From: Pseudomonas putida
GTDB lineage: Bacteria > Pseudomonadota > Gammaproteobacteria > Pseudomonadales > Pseudomonadaceae
DNA: 64,000 nt
Direction of reading: 5' to 3'
Assembly: GCF_022627325.1 (NCBI RefSeq)
Contig: NZ_JAETZZ010000007.1
Location: forward strand, 62,001-126,000
How positions within the stretch are numbered: position 1 is the first letter of the stretch; each line of letters opens with the position of its first letter. Below, piece by piece: positions 38,595 to 46,351 of this stretch. The notes below the pieces were generated by a model. The model saw nothing but the letters and a program-made list of their open reading frames with translations, searched no databases and was not told the origin of the DNA. The translations under genes were made by a program, and so were the position numbers.

Positions 38595-40202
38595 ATGGAA
38601 GACTTTTCGCTAGCTGCACTCAAATCATTGATTCTCGCCAACCAGTTATTCACCGCCGGCCTGCTTTCGCTGCTGGTGACTGCGCTGATCGTGCATAAAT
38701 ACTGGGAGGAGGTTTCCTATTTCCTCATCCGTGTCTGGCACAGCTTCCCCCTGATCGGTACGGTGGCCCGGCTGTCGCGCAAGCGGTCTTCGGTCGACAG
38801 CGATGGCTGGATCAACCACGAAGTGACCTTGTCCAAGCCGTACTACGGCCAGTACAAGAAGTACATGAAAGGCGTGAACGCCTACAATGCCTCCCTGGAC
38901 TACCTCGCCAAGGCCGGTGAGGCCGGGCGCTCGCCGCGCCCGGGTTGGGTGCTGGTACTGGTGCTGATGCTGGTACTGATCGAGGCCATGGGTTTTGCCT
39001 ACGTTTTGGCCGGCTGGATGAACATGGATGCCTCGACCAATGACCGCCATTGGCTGACCGCGGGCACTGCGATCCTGCTCGCCGTCGCCTCGGCGTTTTT
39101 CGCCGAAGCCGCCGGCCATACGCTGCACCACAACAGCCTGATCGCCCGTGCCCGCCACTGGTGGCAAGGTGAAGAGCCTACCAAGCGCTCGCGTTCGCTG
39201 AAGGCCGGCAAGGCGATCAACCTGGAGGATTCCTTCACCGACTCGGACAAGCCGGACTACGAGCAACTGCTGGTCCGGGTAAAGGACGTCAACTCCACCG
39301 TCTCGCGCAAGTACGTCTGGCTGGTGGTCTGCGGTGTGTTCGTGGCGGCCATGGCTGTGGGTGCGTTCGTGGTGCGCTCGGCGACCCTGGACAGCATCGA
39401 GACCGAGATGGTCAACGGTATGCGCGCAGAGTCCGCGGCGCAAAGCTCCCTTGCAGGTTCCCCGTTTGACCTGCCAGCAGAATCCCAAGCCATCAATGAT
39501 GAGGCCGACAACGCCACCATCGATGACAAGATGCACGCGATCCGCCAGGCCAGCCTGACCACCTATATCATGCTGTCACTGATCTACATCGCCATTCAGG
39601 GCATCAGCATCTGGCTGGCCAGCCGTTACTACTTTGCCGGCACCCACTCGCCAACCGCCTGGCGCCTGACCCACGAGTACGCCACCGCCGAGGAAATGCT
39701 CGACGCGATGGACCAGAAACGCCATGCCATTGCCAGTCACGCCGACGACAAGCTGCGCCGCCTGCAGACGTCGCTGTCCGGCCGCGACCATACCGACGCC
39801 GCTGTGCTGCACGCGCTGGAAGGTGAAAACACCGCACATCGCAACTTCCTCGCCTACGTCGAGTACAAGGCCGGTAAGGTTTCGCCCCAGCCAGTCAAGC
39901 CAAAGCCTAGCGTTGAGGCGGCTGCACCCGCGCCTTTGGCGCAGCCTGTAGCCCCGGCTCCGGTTGCGCCGCAGCCTGCCGTGGCCGAGCCTGTCGCCGC
40001 GGCCGTTGCCCAGCCTGCCGCGCCGGTTGAAATCAAGGCTTCGGACTTCCACGACATGACTGGTCTGCCGGAAGAGAACCTGGCTGCCGCCAGCCGGGCG
40101 CTGAACGTCAGCGAGGCGACACTGCGTGACATCCGCGAGCAACAGCAGGCGCTCAAGGCGCTTGGCCTGTTCCCAGCAAAAAAGGAGGGCATGCTGTCAT
40201 GA
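38595..40202 (+). CDS. multi-spanning membrane protein with Pro/Ala-rich tail, second gene of unknown envelope operon
   Basis: A 535-residue protein with about five membrane helices (near residues 13-32, 118-140, 150-168, 238-260 and 322-344). A cytoplasmic or periplasmic loop lies between helices 3 and 4. The C-terminal 110 residues are a Pro/Ala/Val linker (APAPLAQPVAPAPVAPQPAV) ending in a small helical domain (DFHDMTGLPEENLAAASRAL...). I know no family. The layout (membrane core, flexible linker, terminal interaction domain) suits a protein that bridges to partners across the envelope. Its stop overlaps the next start by 4 bases (ATGA). Confidence 0.85.
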   Translation: MEDFSLAALKSLILANQLFTAGLLSLLVTALIVHKYWEEVSYFLIRVWHSFPLIGTVARLSRKRSSVDSDGWINHEVTLSKPYYGQYKKYMKGVNAYNASLDYLAKAGEAGRSPRPGWVLVLVLMLVLIEAMGFAYVLAGWMNMDASTNDRHWLTAGTAILLAVASAFFAEAAGHTLHHNSLIARARHWWQGEEPTKRSRSLKAGKAINLEDSFTDSDKPDYEQLLVRVKDVNSTVSRKYVWLVVCGVFVAAMAVGAFVVRSATLDSIETEMVNGMRAESAAQSSLAGSPFDLPAESQAINDEADNATIDDKMHAIRQASLTTYIMLSLIYIAIQGISIWLASRYYFAGTHSPTAWRLTHEYATAEEMLDAMDQKRHAIASHADDKLRRLQTSLSGRDHTDAAVLHALEGENTAHRNFLAYVEYKAGKVSPQPVKPKPSVEAAAPAPLAQPVAPAPVAPQPAVAEPVAAAVAQPAAPVEIKASDFHDMTGLPEENLAAASRALNVSEATLRDIREQQQALKALGLFPAKKEGMLS

Positions 40203-41032
40203 GGCTTGCCAAGGCCCTGATCCTTGCGTTGGCGTTGCCTTGTGCAGCGCTGGCGGCTGAGCGCAATGACCTGCAGAGCTGCTACACGCGCAACGGTCTG
40301 GCGGACATCAAACCCGCAGCCTCGGGGCGTGAGCTGGTGGTGATCATCGATCAGACCATCCCGATGCCTGAAGACCTGCAGCGCAGCAGCTGGGGCCATA
40401 TCGACCGGTTCGTGCAGCCGGGTGATCGCGTCAGGCTCTATACGTTTTCAGCGTTCTTGCCGGGGGAATACCAGCGCCTGGTGTACGCCGGCGAACTGGA
40501 CATGCCGTTGCAGGGCGATGTTCGCGACGACGTCAACATGCGCAAGCTGAGGGCCCTGGATCTGTGCCTGGCGACCCAGAAGAAAGCGTTCCAGGCCGGC
40601 TTTGGCGGGCTGTTCGTCAAAGGGCTGCGTGATGCGCGCCAGGACATTCCCAAGAGCGAAATCATGAACACCTTGCGCCGGGTAGGTGAGGACATGAGCA
40701 AAGAGCAGGGTGTCCAGGAGCGGGTGGTGTATCTGATTTCGGACATGCTCGAGCATTCTGACTACACCAGTTTCTATGCGGCCAACCAGATCAAGCAGCT
40801 CAATGTCAGCAATGAACTCAAGCTGGCACAGAGCAAAGGGCTGTATGCGGACCTGCAGGGTGCCAGGGTGTATGTTTCCGGTGCAGGCTTGGTGACCGAT
40901 GCGGTGAAGCATGCCTACCGATCGGGCAAGACAATGGATGCCCTGAACGATTTCTGGGCGCAATACCTGAATGCGTCCAATGCAACGCTGGAAGGTTTCG
41001 GCACGCCCAGCCTGAGTACTGACCTTCGCTGA
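40199..41032 (+). CDS. exported vWA-like protein, third gene of unknown envelope operon
   Basis: A 277-residue protein with a signal peptide (MRLAKALILALALPCAALAA). The mature part has the order of a von Willebrand A fold: first strand ELVVIIDQTIPMP at residues 45-57, where a DxSxS metal site would be but reads DxTxP (Asp51, Thr53, Pro55), then VVYLISDMLEHSDYT, the usual position of the SDG strand. I therefore call it vWA-like with a degenerate metal site. Two cysteines (28 and about 119) may form a disulfide. Coupled to the membrane protein by ATGA overlap; a terminator follows. Confidence 0.85.
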   Translation: MRLAKALILALALPCAALAAERNDLQSCYTRNGLADIKPAASGRELVVIIDQTIPMPEDLQRSSWGHIDRFVQPGDRVRLYTFSAFLPGEYQRLVYAGELDMPLQGDVRDDVNMRKLRALDLCLATQKKAFQAGFGGLFVKGLRDARQDIPKSEIMNTLRRVGEDMSKEQGVQERVVYLISDMLEHSDYTSFYAANQIKQLNVSNELKLAQSKGLYADLQGARVYVSGAGLVTDAVKHAYRSGKTMDALNDFWAQYLNASNATLEGFGTPSLSTDLR

Positions 41033-41069
41033 ACGGGGCGGGGCTGTAACCAGCCCCAACCCACCAACG

Positions 41070-41101
41070 AAAAAGCCCCGGGCGCAGGCCCAGGGCTTTT
41101 T
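41070..41101. terminator. bidirectional terminator between vWA-like gene and tRNA-Arg
   Basis: AAAAAGCCC (41070-41078) and GGGCTTTTT (41093-41101) flank a GC-rich loop, giving a T-run in both directions. It ends the plus-strand operon and the minus-strand tRNA transcript. Confidence 0.85.
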
Positions 41102-41105
41102 GATA

Positions 41106-41182
41106 TGGCGCACTCGGCGGGATTCGAACCCACGACCCCTGCCTTCGGAGGGCAGTACTCTATCCAGCTGAGCTACGAGTGC
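41106..41182 (-). tRNA. tRNA-Arg (anticodon CCG)
   Basis: On the minus strand the acceptor stem GCACTCG pairs with CGAGTGC, followed by G and encoded CCA (41106-41108). The anticodon stem CTGCC/GGCAG encloses the loop CTCCGAA, so the anticodon is CCG, reading CGG. The T-arm has the canonical GGTTCGAATCC. The length is 77 nt. The 5' 10 bases overlap the end of the ACT-like gene. Confidence 0.97.
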
Positions 41183-41535
41183 AACGCGCACGCATGATAC
41201 CCATCTGATTCGGTCGCGTCCATCGCCTTGATCTTCGTCCATTTTTCCTGATCCAGGCGCACTTGCGCGACGCATACCAGATTGCGCAATTTTTGCGCAA
41301 TCACCTCCGCCCGATGCCAGCTCAGCCCGCCGATACCCACTTCGATGTCCAGCAAATCATCTTGCTGGCTGACCTGCACGCTGTGCGGCGTCAGAAACTG
41401 CAGGGCGAACAGGTTGAGTACCCGGCACAGGGTGTCCGGCTCGGCTTCGGCTTGCAGGCGATAGCACACGCTGCTGTGGCTACTGCTGGCGGCCCAGACA
41501 TCGGTTCGGGGCAGGGCGCGTTCGAATGGGTTCAT
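41173..41535 (-). CDS. small ACT-like protein
   Basis: A 120-residue protein starting [18 protein letters not shown]. Residues 25-95 resemble an ACT domain: a first strand, [24 protein letters not shown], and [21 protein letters not shown], the same order as in acetolactate synthase small subunits. It may bind a small ligand or amino acid. The stop codon TAG (41173-41175) is inside the 5' end of tRNA-Arg on the same strand. The gene is divergent from the Lrp-type regulator. Family membership is inferred from pattern, not search. Confidence 0.75.
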   Translation of the reverse strand: MNPFERALPRTDVWAASSSHSSVCYRLQAEAEPDTLCRVLNLFALQFLTPHSVQVSQQDDLLDIEVGIGGLSWHRAEVIAQKLRNLVCVAQVRLDQEKWTKIKAMDATESDGYHACALHS

Positions 41536-41661
41536 GCTGGTCTCCGCAAAGGTGGGAGAAATTCTGGCAGGTTGATGCGGGTATTTTTTCGCTATTATTT
41601 GATGAATTGGCCAGTGCGGTGAATTGATCAATTTGAATAATACGAGATCAGGGAATTTTTA

Positions 41662-42132
41662 ATGCAAAGCGAACTGGATGCGTATGACCGGCGGATTCTC
41701 GAGCTTCTTCAGGAGGATGCGTCACTGTCCAGCGCGCAGATTGCCGAGCGCATAGGGCTGTCGCAGTCACCGTGCTGGCGCCGTATTCAGCGGCTCAAGG
41801 ACGACGGGGTGATTCGTGGGCAGGTCACCTTGCTCGATCGCAAGAAGGTCGGGCTGAACACCCAGATCTTTGCCGAGGTGAAACTGAACGCCCATGGTCG
41901 CTCCAACTTCACCGAGTTCACCGAGGCGATCCGGGGCTTTCCCGAGGTGCTGGAGTGTTATGTGCTGATGGGGTCAGTGGACTTCATGTTGCGTATCGTC
42001 ACGCAGGATATCGAGGCTTATGAGCGGTTCTTCTTCGAAAAGCTCTCGAACGTACCGGGGATTCAGGAGGTGAACTCCATCGTGGCGCTTTCGGAGATCA
42101 AGTCCACCACCTGCCTGCCGCTGACCCGCTGA
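41662..42132 (+). CDS. Lrp/AsnC-family transcriptional regulator
   Basis: A 156-residue Lrp/AsnC regulator. The N-terminal winged helix-turn-helix (AYDRRILELLQEDASLSSAQIAERIGLSQSPCWRRIQRL) is followed by a C-terminal RAM/ACT-like effector domain (FAEVKLNAHGRSNFTEFTEAI, CYVLMGSVDFMLRIV). It likely responds to an amino acid and may control the divergent ACT-like gene; arginine genes are close by. Target and ligand are unknown. Confidence 0.93.
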   Translation: MQSELDAYDRRILELLQEDASLSSAQIAERIGLSQSPCWRRIQRLKDDGVIRGQVTLLDRKKVGLNTQIFAEVKLNAHGRSNFTEFTEAIRGFPEVLECYVLMGSVDFMLRIVTQDIEAYERFFFEKLSNVPGIQEVNSIVALSEIKSTTCLPLTR

Positions 42133-42137
42133 CGCTG

Positions 42138-42222
42138 TCGCCTGCAAGCCGGCCCCTAAACGTCAACCGCGGCCTGCGAGGCCGTGGTGACAGGGGTGCC
42201 GGCTTACCGGCGATGATGCACA
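42138..42222. repeat. degenerate REP pair after Lrp-type gene
   Basis: GTCGCCTGCAAGCCGGCCCCTA faces ACAGGGGTGCCGGCTTACCGGCGA with a CGCGGCCTGCGAGGCCGTGG stem between them. It lies between convergent genes. Confidence 0.55.
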
Positions 42223-42230
42223 AGCGGATG

Positions 42231-43607
42231 TCAGGCCTTGAGCAGGTGCTTCCAGCCGCGGCTCTGATCAATCGCGCGGGCCTGCTCCACGCGGGCTTCC
42301 AGCAGCTCGTCAGGCGCTTCAACCAATGGCAGTTCCGCCAGCTCATGCAGCTTTTTCAGGTCGCCATACAGGCGGTCCATCTGCGGCGCCTCGAGCACCT
42401 GGCGCGCATGGTGCAGCCAGGCCAGCAACTGCTCGATACGCGGCAGTTGTTCAGCCAGGTCTTCCGGGCGTTGGGTGTAAAGCGGTAGCTTCAGCGCACG
42501 GCCTTCCTCGCCCAGCAGGTGTGCCAGCCAGCTGGCCAGTTGAGCCTTGCCCTGGCGTTCGCCACGAGCCTTGCGCTCTGCGGTCCAGGCACGGGCCAGC
42601 AGCCAGCGTGATGTTTCCAGAGAGAATTGGCCCCAGCGGACGTCCTCGAGTTCTTCGAGGAACTGCTCTGGCGCGGCGCGACGGATGTCCTCGTCGTCAT
42701 TGCCGGCCTGAACCAGCGGGCGCCAGTCTTCCAGCAGCGCGTCCAGGCTGGCGCGCAGGTCACGGGTGCTGGCACGCGGCGCGGCCTGGCCAAGGCTGGC
42801 GACCAGTGCACGCAGTTCTGCCAGGCACTGCACCCAGTCCTGCAGCAGGCGCCAGTGGCCATTGTGGCGGTATTGCTCTGCCAGGCGCTGGCTGCTGCCC
42901 AGCAGTTGCCAGGCGAGGGCCGCGAAGGCATCGTCGACCGGCATTTCGGCGTCCAGTTCGCTGCTTGGCAAACCCAGCTCGTAGCTGTCGGGCTCCAGCA
43001 GGCGGTAACCGCGCTCGGCCTTGCTGATGTCGCACGGCATCAGGGGCAGGCTGGCGGCCAGCTCAGCGGCCAGTTCCAGCAGCGCCTCGGGGGCACCTTC
43101 GCGCAGTTCCAGCTCCAGCTCGCAGATCGCTTCCTTGCGTTTGCCGGCGATCACGAAGCCCTGGTCCAGCGCTGCCTCGATCACCACTTTGCTCTTGCCG
43201 CGGCCCCAGGCGATCTCGGCGAATTCGCGGGTGAAGTCGGTGGTGAACAGCGGTTTGATGGATTTTTTGTCAAGCTCGGCCAGTTGCTCAGGCCAGCAGG
43301 TGGCGTCGAGCTTTTTCAGGTCGAGTTTGACTTTGTCCAGGTGCCACTCGTATTCGTTGCGTTCGGACAGGCCGGCGACGCTTTGGCCACGGCACTTCAA
43401 GGTCTGGATGATCACCTCGCCGTCGCGGCGCAGGCGCAGCGCGACTCGGGCAGCAGAAAGTTCGCGCTCAGGGGTGTCGAAGTACTGGTTGAGCAGCTCG
43501 CGGGTCTGCCAGCCGGACTTGTTGCGCTTTTTCAGCAGAGGGTGCTCGCGCAGTGCGGCCAGTGTCTCGCGGCTGGCGCGGAGCTTGAGTTCGGTTTCTT
43601 TGTGCAT
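42231..43607 (-). CDS. CYTH-CHAD domain inorganic triphosphatase
   Basis: A 458-residue protein. The N-terminal CYTH domain begins MHKETELKLRAS (the ExExK motif), with FDTPERELSAARVALRLRRDG and ELELREG forming the tunnel fold. The C-terminal CHAD domain is helical and His/Arg-rich (WRLLQDWVQCLAELRAL, PLYTQRPEDLAEQLPRIEQLLAWLHHAR). The E. coli counterpart YgiF hydrolyses tripolyphosphate; CHAD domains bind polyphosphate. Likely a cytosolic triphosphatase. It is divergent from argE. Confidence 0.9.
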   Translation of the reverse strand: MHKETELKLRASRETLAALREHPLLKKRNKSGWQTRELLNQYFDTPERELSAARVALRLRRDGEVIIQTLKCRGQSVAGLSERNEYEWHLDKVKLDLKKLDATCWPEQLAELDKKSIKPLFTTDFTREFAEIAWGRGKSKVVIEAALDQGFVIAGKRKEAICELELELREGAPEALLELAAELAASLPLMPCDISKAERGYRLLEPDSYELGLPSSELDAEMPVDDAFAALAWQLLGSSQRLAEQYRHNGHWRLLQDWVQCLAELRALVASLGQAAPRASTRDLRASLDALLEDWRPLVQAGNDDEDIRRAAPEQFLEELEDVRWGQFSLETSRWLLARAWTAERKARGERQGKAQLASWLAHLLGEEGRALKLPLYTQRPEDLAEQLPRIEQLLAWLHHARQVLEAPQMDRLYGDLKKLHELAELPLVEAPDELLEARVEQARAIDQSRGWKHLLKA

Positions 43608-43721
43608 CGCAGGCTCGAAGAGGGGCGTGATTGCCGTGCAGTCTACAGCAGTGTGCCGGCAACGGTTTATTCCTTACGGCGGATGGCCCTATGATGGGCA
43701 ATGCTTCCGAGGAGTTCGCGC

Positions 43722-44864
43722 ATGCCGTTGCCAACGCTGAAAGACCAGTTTGCCGCTTTGATCGCCGCGCCCTCGGTCAGCTGCACCCAGCCTGCCCTGG
43801 ACCAGTCGAACCGCCAGGTCATTGACCTGCTGGCCGGCTGGTTGGGTGACCTGGGGTTCAGCTGCGACATCCAGCAGGTCGGCCCAGGTAAGTTCAACCT
43901 GTTGGCCAGCCGTGGCAGTGGCCCGGGCGGGCTTGTGCTGGCTGGCCACAGCGACACCGTGCCGTATGACGAGCAGTTGTGGACCAGCGACCCGCTCAAG
44001 CTGACCGAGGTCGATGGCCGCTGGGTGGGCCTGGGCAGCTGCGACATGAAAGGCTTCTTCGCCCTGATCATCGAGGCGGTGATTCCATTGCTGGAGCACG
44101 ACTTCAAGCAGCCGCTGCTGATCCTCGCCACCTGCGACGAAGAAAGCTCGATGTCCGGTGCCCGAGCCTTGGCTGAGGCGGGTCAGCCACTCGGCCGTGC
44201 GGCGGTCATCGGTGAGCCGACCGGCCTGCGCCCGATCCGCATGCACAAAGGTATCCTCATGGACCGCATCGACATCCTCGGGCGCAGCGGCCATTCCTCG
44301 GACCCAAGCCTTGGCCACAGCGCGCTGGAGGCCATGCACGCGGTGATGGGTGAGCTGATGGGCTTGCGCCGGCAATGGCAGGATACCTACCGCAACCCGC
44401 AATTCACCGTGCCCACGCCGACCATGAACTTTGGCTGCATTCACGGTGGCGACAACCCCAATCGTATCTGCGGGCAGTGCGCCCTGGAGTTCGACCTGCG
44501 CCCACTGCCAGGCATGGATGTAGAGCAGCTTCGTGCGGCCATCCGTGAAAAGCTCCGGCCGGTGGCCGAGCGCCATGAGGTGCGCATCGACTACGCGCCG
44601 CTGTTCCCCGAGGTGCCGCCGTTCGAGCAGGCGGCCGATGCCGAGCTGGTGCAGGTGGCCGAGCGCTTGACCGGCCATCGCGCCGAAGCGGTGGCGTTCG
44701 GTACCGAAGCGCCTTATCTTCAGCAGCTGGGGTGCCAGACGATCGTGCTGGGCCCTGGCGACATTGCCTGCGCCCACCAGCCGGGCGAATACCTGGAAAT
44801 GTCACGAATCGAGCCTACCGTGCGTCTATTGCGTGACCTGATCCGGCACTATTGCCTGAATTAA
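43722..44864 (+). CDS. argE: acetylornithine deacetylase ArgE
   Basis: A 380-residue M20 metallohydrolase converting N-acetylornithine to ornithine. Metal-binding residues appear in LAGHSDTVP, GLGSCDMKGFF, CDEESSM and the C-terminal CAHQPGEYL. GRSGHSSDP is the dimerisation-loop histidine. The M20 dimerisation domain spans about residues 180-290. I use the ATG at 43722 after GAGGAG (43709-43714). The gene is followed by argA; both act in the arginine pathway. Confidence 0.95.
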   Translation: MPLPTLKDQFAALIAAPSVSCTQPALDQSNRQVIDLLAGWLGDLGFSCDIQQVGPGKFNLLASRGSGPGGLVLAGHSDTVPYDEQLWTSDPLKLTEVDGRWVGLGSCDMKGFFALIIEAVIPLLEHDFKQPLLILATCDEESSMSGARALAEAGQPLGRAAVIGEPTGLRPIRMHKGILMDRIDILGRSGHSSDPSLGHSALEAMHAVMGELMGLRRQWQDTYRNPQFTVPTPTMNFGCIHGGDNPNRICGQCALEFDLRPLPGMDVEQLRAAIREKLRPVAERHEVRIDYAPLFPEVPPFEQAADAELVQVAERLTGHRAEAVAFGTEAPYLQQLGCQTIVLGPGDIACAHQPGEYLEMSRIEPTVRLLRDLIRHYCLN

Positions 44865-44989
44865 ACGTCCACCCTGCTGATTCGTCTTTGCCTAGAGGAG
44901 ACCGCGCGTGACCGCAAGCCTGTTCCGACGATGATCCTGAACGCCGTGTGATCCAACGTTCTCCGTCCACTTTATCCACAGGCCCTGTC

Positions 44990-46288
44990 ATGCCCGATTA
45001 CGTCAACTGGCTGCGTCATGCCTCCCCGTACATCAATGCCCATCGCGACTGCACCTTTGTTGTCATGCTCCCCGGCGATGGGGTAGAACACCCCAATTTC
45101 GGCAATATCGTCCATGACCTGGTGTTGCTGCACAGCCTGGGCGTGCGCCTGGTGCTTGTGCACGGTTCCCGCCCGCAGATCGAAAGCCGCCTGGCGGCCC
45201 GTGGCCTGACCCCGCACTACCACCACGGCCTGCGCATCACCGATGCCGCAACCCTGGACTGCGTGATCGACGCTGTGGGTGCCTTGCGCCTGGCCATCGA
45301 AGCGCGCCTTTCGATGGACATCGCCGCCTCGCCGATGCAGGGCTCGCGCCTGCGCGTGGCTTGCGGCAACCTGGTGACGGCCCGGCCTATCGGCGTGCTC
45401 GAAGGGGTGGACTACCACCACACCGGTGAAGTACGGCGCATCGACCGCAAAGGCATCAGCCGCCTGCTCGACGAGCGCTCGATTGTGCTGCTGTCGCCGC
45501 TGGGCTATTCGCCGACGGGTGAAATCTTCAACCTGGCTTGCGAAGACGTGGCCACCCGCGCCGCCATCGAATTGGGTGCCGACAAGCTGTTGCTGTTCGG
45601 CGCCGAGCCCGGGCTGCTGGATGAGAGCGGCAAGTTGGTGCGTGAGTTGCGCCCGCAGCAGGTCGCACCGCACCTGGCGCGGCTGGGCAGTGATTATCAG
45701 GGCGAGTTGCTCGATGCCGCCGCCGAGGCCTGCAAGGGCGGCGTGGCACGTAGCCACATCGTCAGCTATGCCGAGGACGGCGCACTGCTCACCGAGCTGT
45801 TCACCCGCGGCGGTGGCGGCACGCTGGTGTCGCAGGAGCAGTTTGAAGTGGTGCGCGAGGCGACCATCGAGGATGTGGGTGGGTTGCTGGAGCTGATCAG
45901 CCCGCTGGAGGAGCAGGGCATTCTGGTGCGACGCTCGCGTGAAGTGCTGGAACGTGAGATCGAGCAGTTCAGCGTGGTCGAGCGCGAGGGCATGATCATC
46001 GCCTGCGCGGCCTTGTATCCGATTGCCGATTCCCAAGCCGGTGAGCTGGCGTGCCTGGCGGTGAACCCGGAGTACCGCCACGGCGGGCGCGGTGACGAGT
46101 TGCTGGAGCGGATCGAGAGCCGGGCGCGGGCGTTGGGGTTGAATACCTTGTTCGTGCTTACCACCCGGACCGCGCACTGGTTCCGCGAGCGTGGCTTTGC
46201 CCCCAGTGGGGTAGAGCGGCTGCCTTCGGCACGAGCATCGCTGTACAACTACCAGCGCAATTCGAAGATTTTCGAAAAGTCTCTGTAA
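44990..46288 (+). CDS. argA: amino-acid N-acetyltransferase ArgA (N-acetylglutamate synthase)
   Basis: A 432-residue ArgA, catalysing the first step of arginine synthesis (glutamate plus acetyl-CoA). The N-terminal amino-acid-kinase-like domain (1-285) contains VLVHGSRPQIESRLAARG and SPLGYSPTGEIFNL and binds the feedback inhibitor arginine. The GNAT domain (about 290-432) has CLAVNPEYRHGGRGDELLERI and RTAHWFRERGF. The start MPDYVNWLRHASPYI matches the family length of 432; the reading frame extends 14 codons upstream. A terminator follows. Confidence 0.96.
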   Translation: MPDYVNWLRHASPYINAHRDCTFVVMLPGDGVEHPNFGNIVHDLVLLHSLGVRLVLVHGSRPQIESRLAARGLTPHYHHGLRITDAATLDCVIDAVGALRLAIEARLSMDIAASPMQGSRLRVACGNLVTARPIGVLEGVDYHHTGEVRRIDRKGISRLLDERSIVLLSPLGYSPTGEIFNLACEDVATRAAIELGADKLLLFGAEPGLLDESGKLVRELRPQQVAPHLARLGSDYQGELLDAAAEACKGGVARSHIVSYAEDGALLTELFTRGGGGTLVSQEQFEVVREATIEDVGGLLELISPLEEQGILVRRSREVLEREIEQFSVVEREGMIIACAALYPIADSQAGELACLAVNPEYRHGGRGDELLERIESRARALGLNTLFVLTTRTAHWFRERGFAPSGVERLPSARASLYNYQRNSKIFEKSL

Positions 46289-46320
46289 ACCAGACGATCG
46301 ATTGCCCTGCCAACCCATGC

Positions 46321-46348
46321 AAAACGCCGCCCCAGAGGGCGGCGTTTT
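46321..46348. terminator. bidirectional terminator between argA and spuI
   Basis: The perfect stem AAAACGCCGCCC / GGGCGGCGTTTT with loop CAGA (46333-46336) gives T-runs on both strands. It separates convergent genes. Confidence 0.92.
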
Positions 46349-46351
46349 CAT

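Noticed and set aside
41106..41182. tRNA-Arg as an integration site for a genomic island
   Set aside because: No integrase, direct repeat of the tRNA end or compositional shift is seen on either side.
42138..42222. Possible small RNA or CRISPR-like repeats
   Set aside because: The repeated units are inverted, not direct, and match the REP-type core seen elsewhere in the window; no CRISPR array or cas gene is present.
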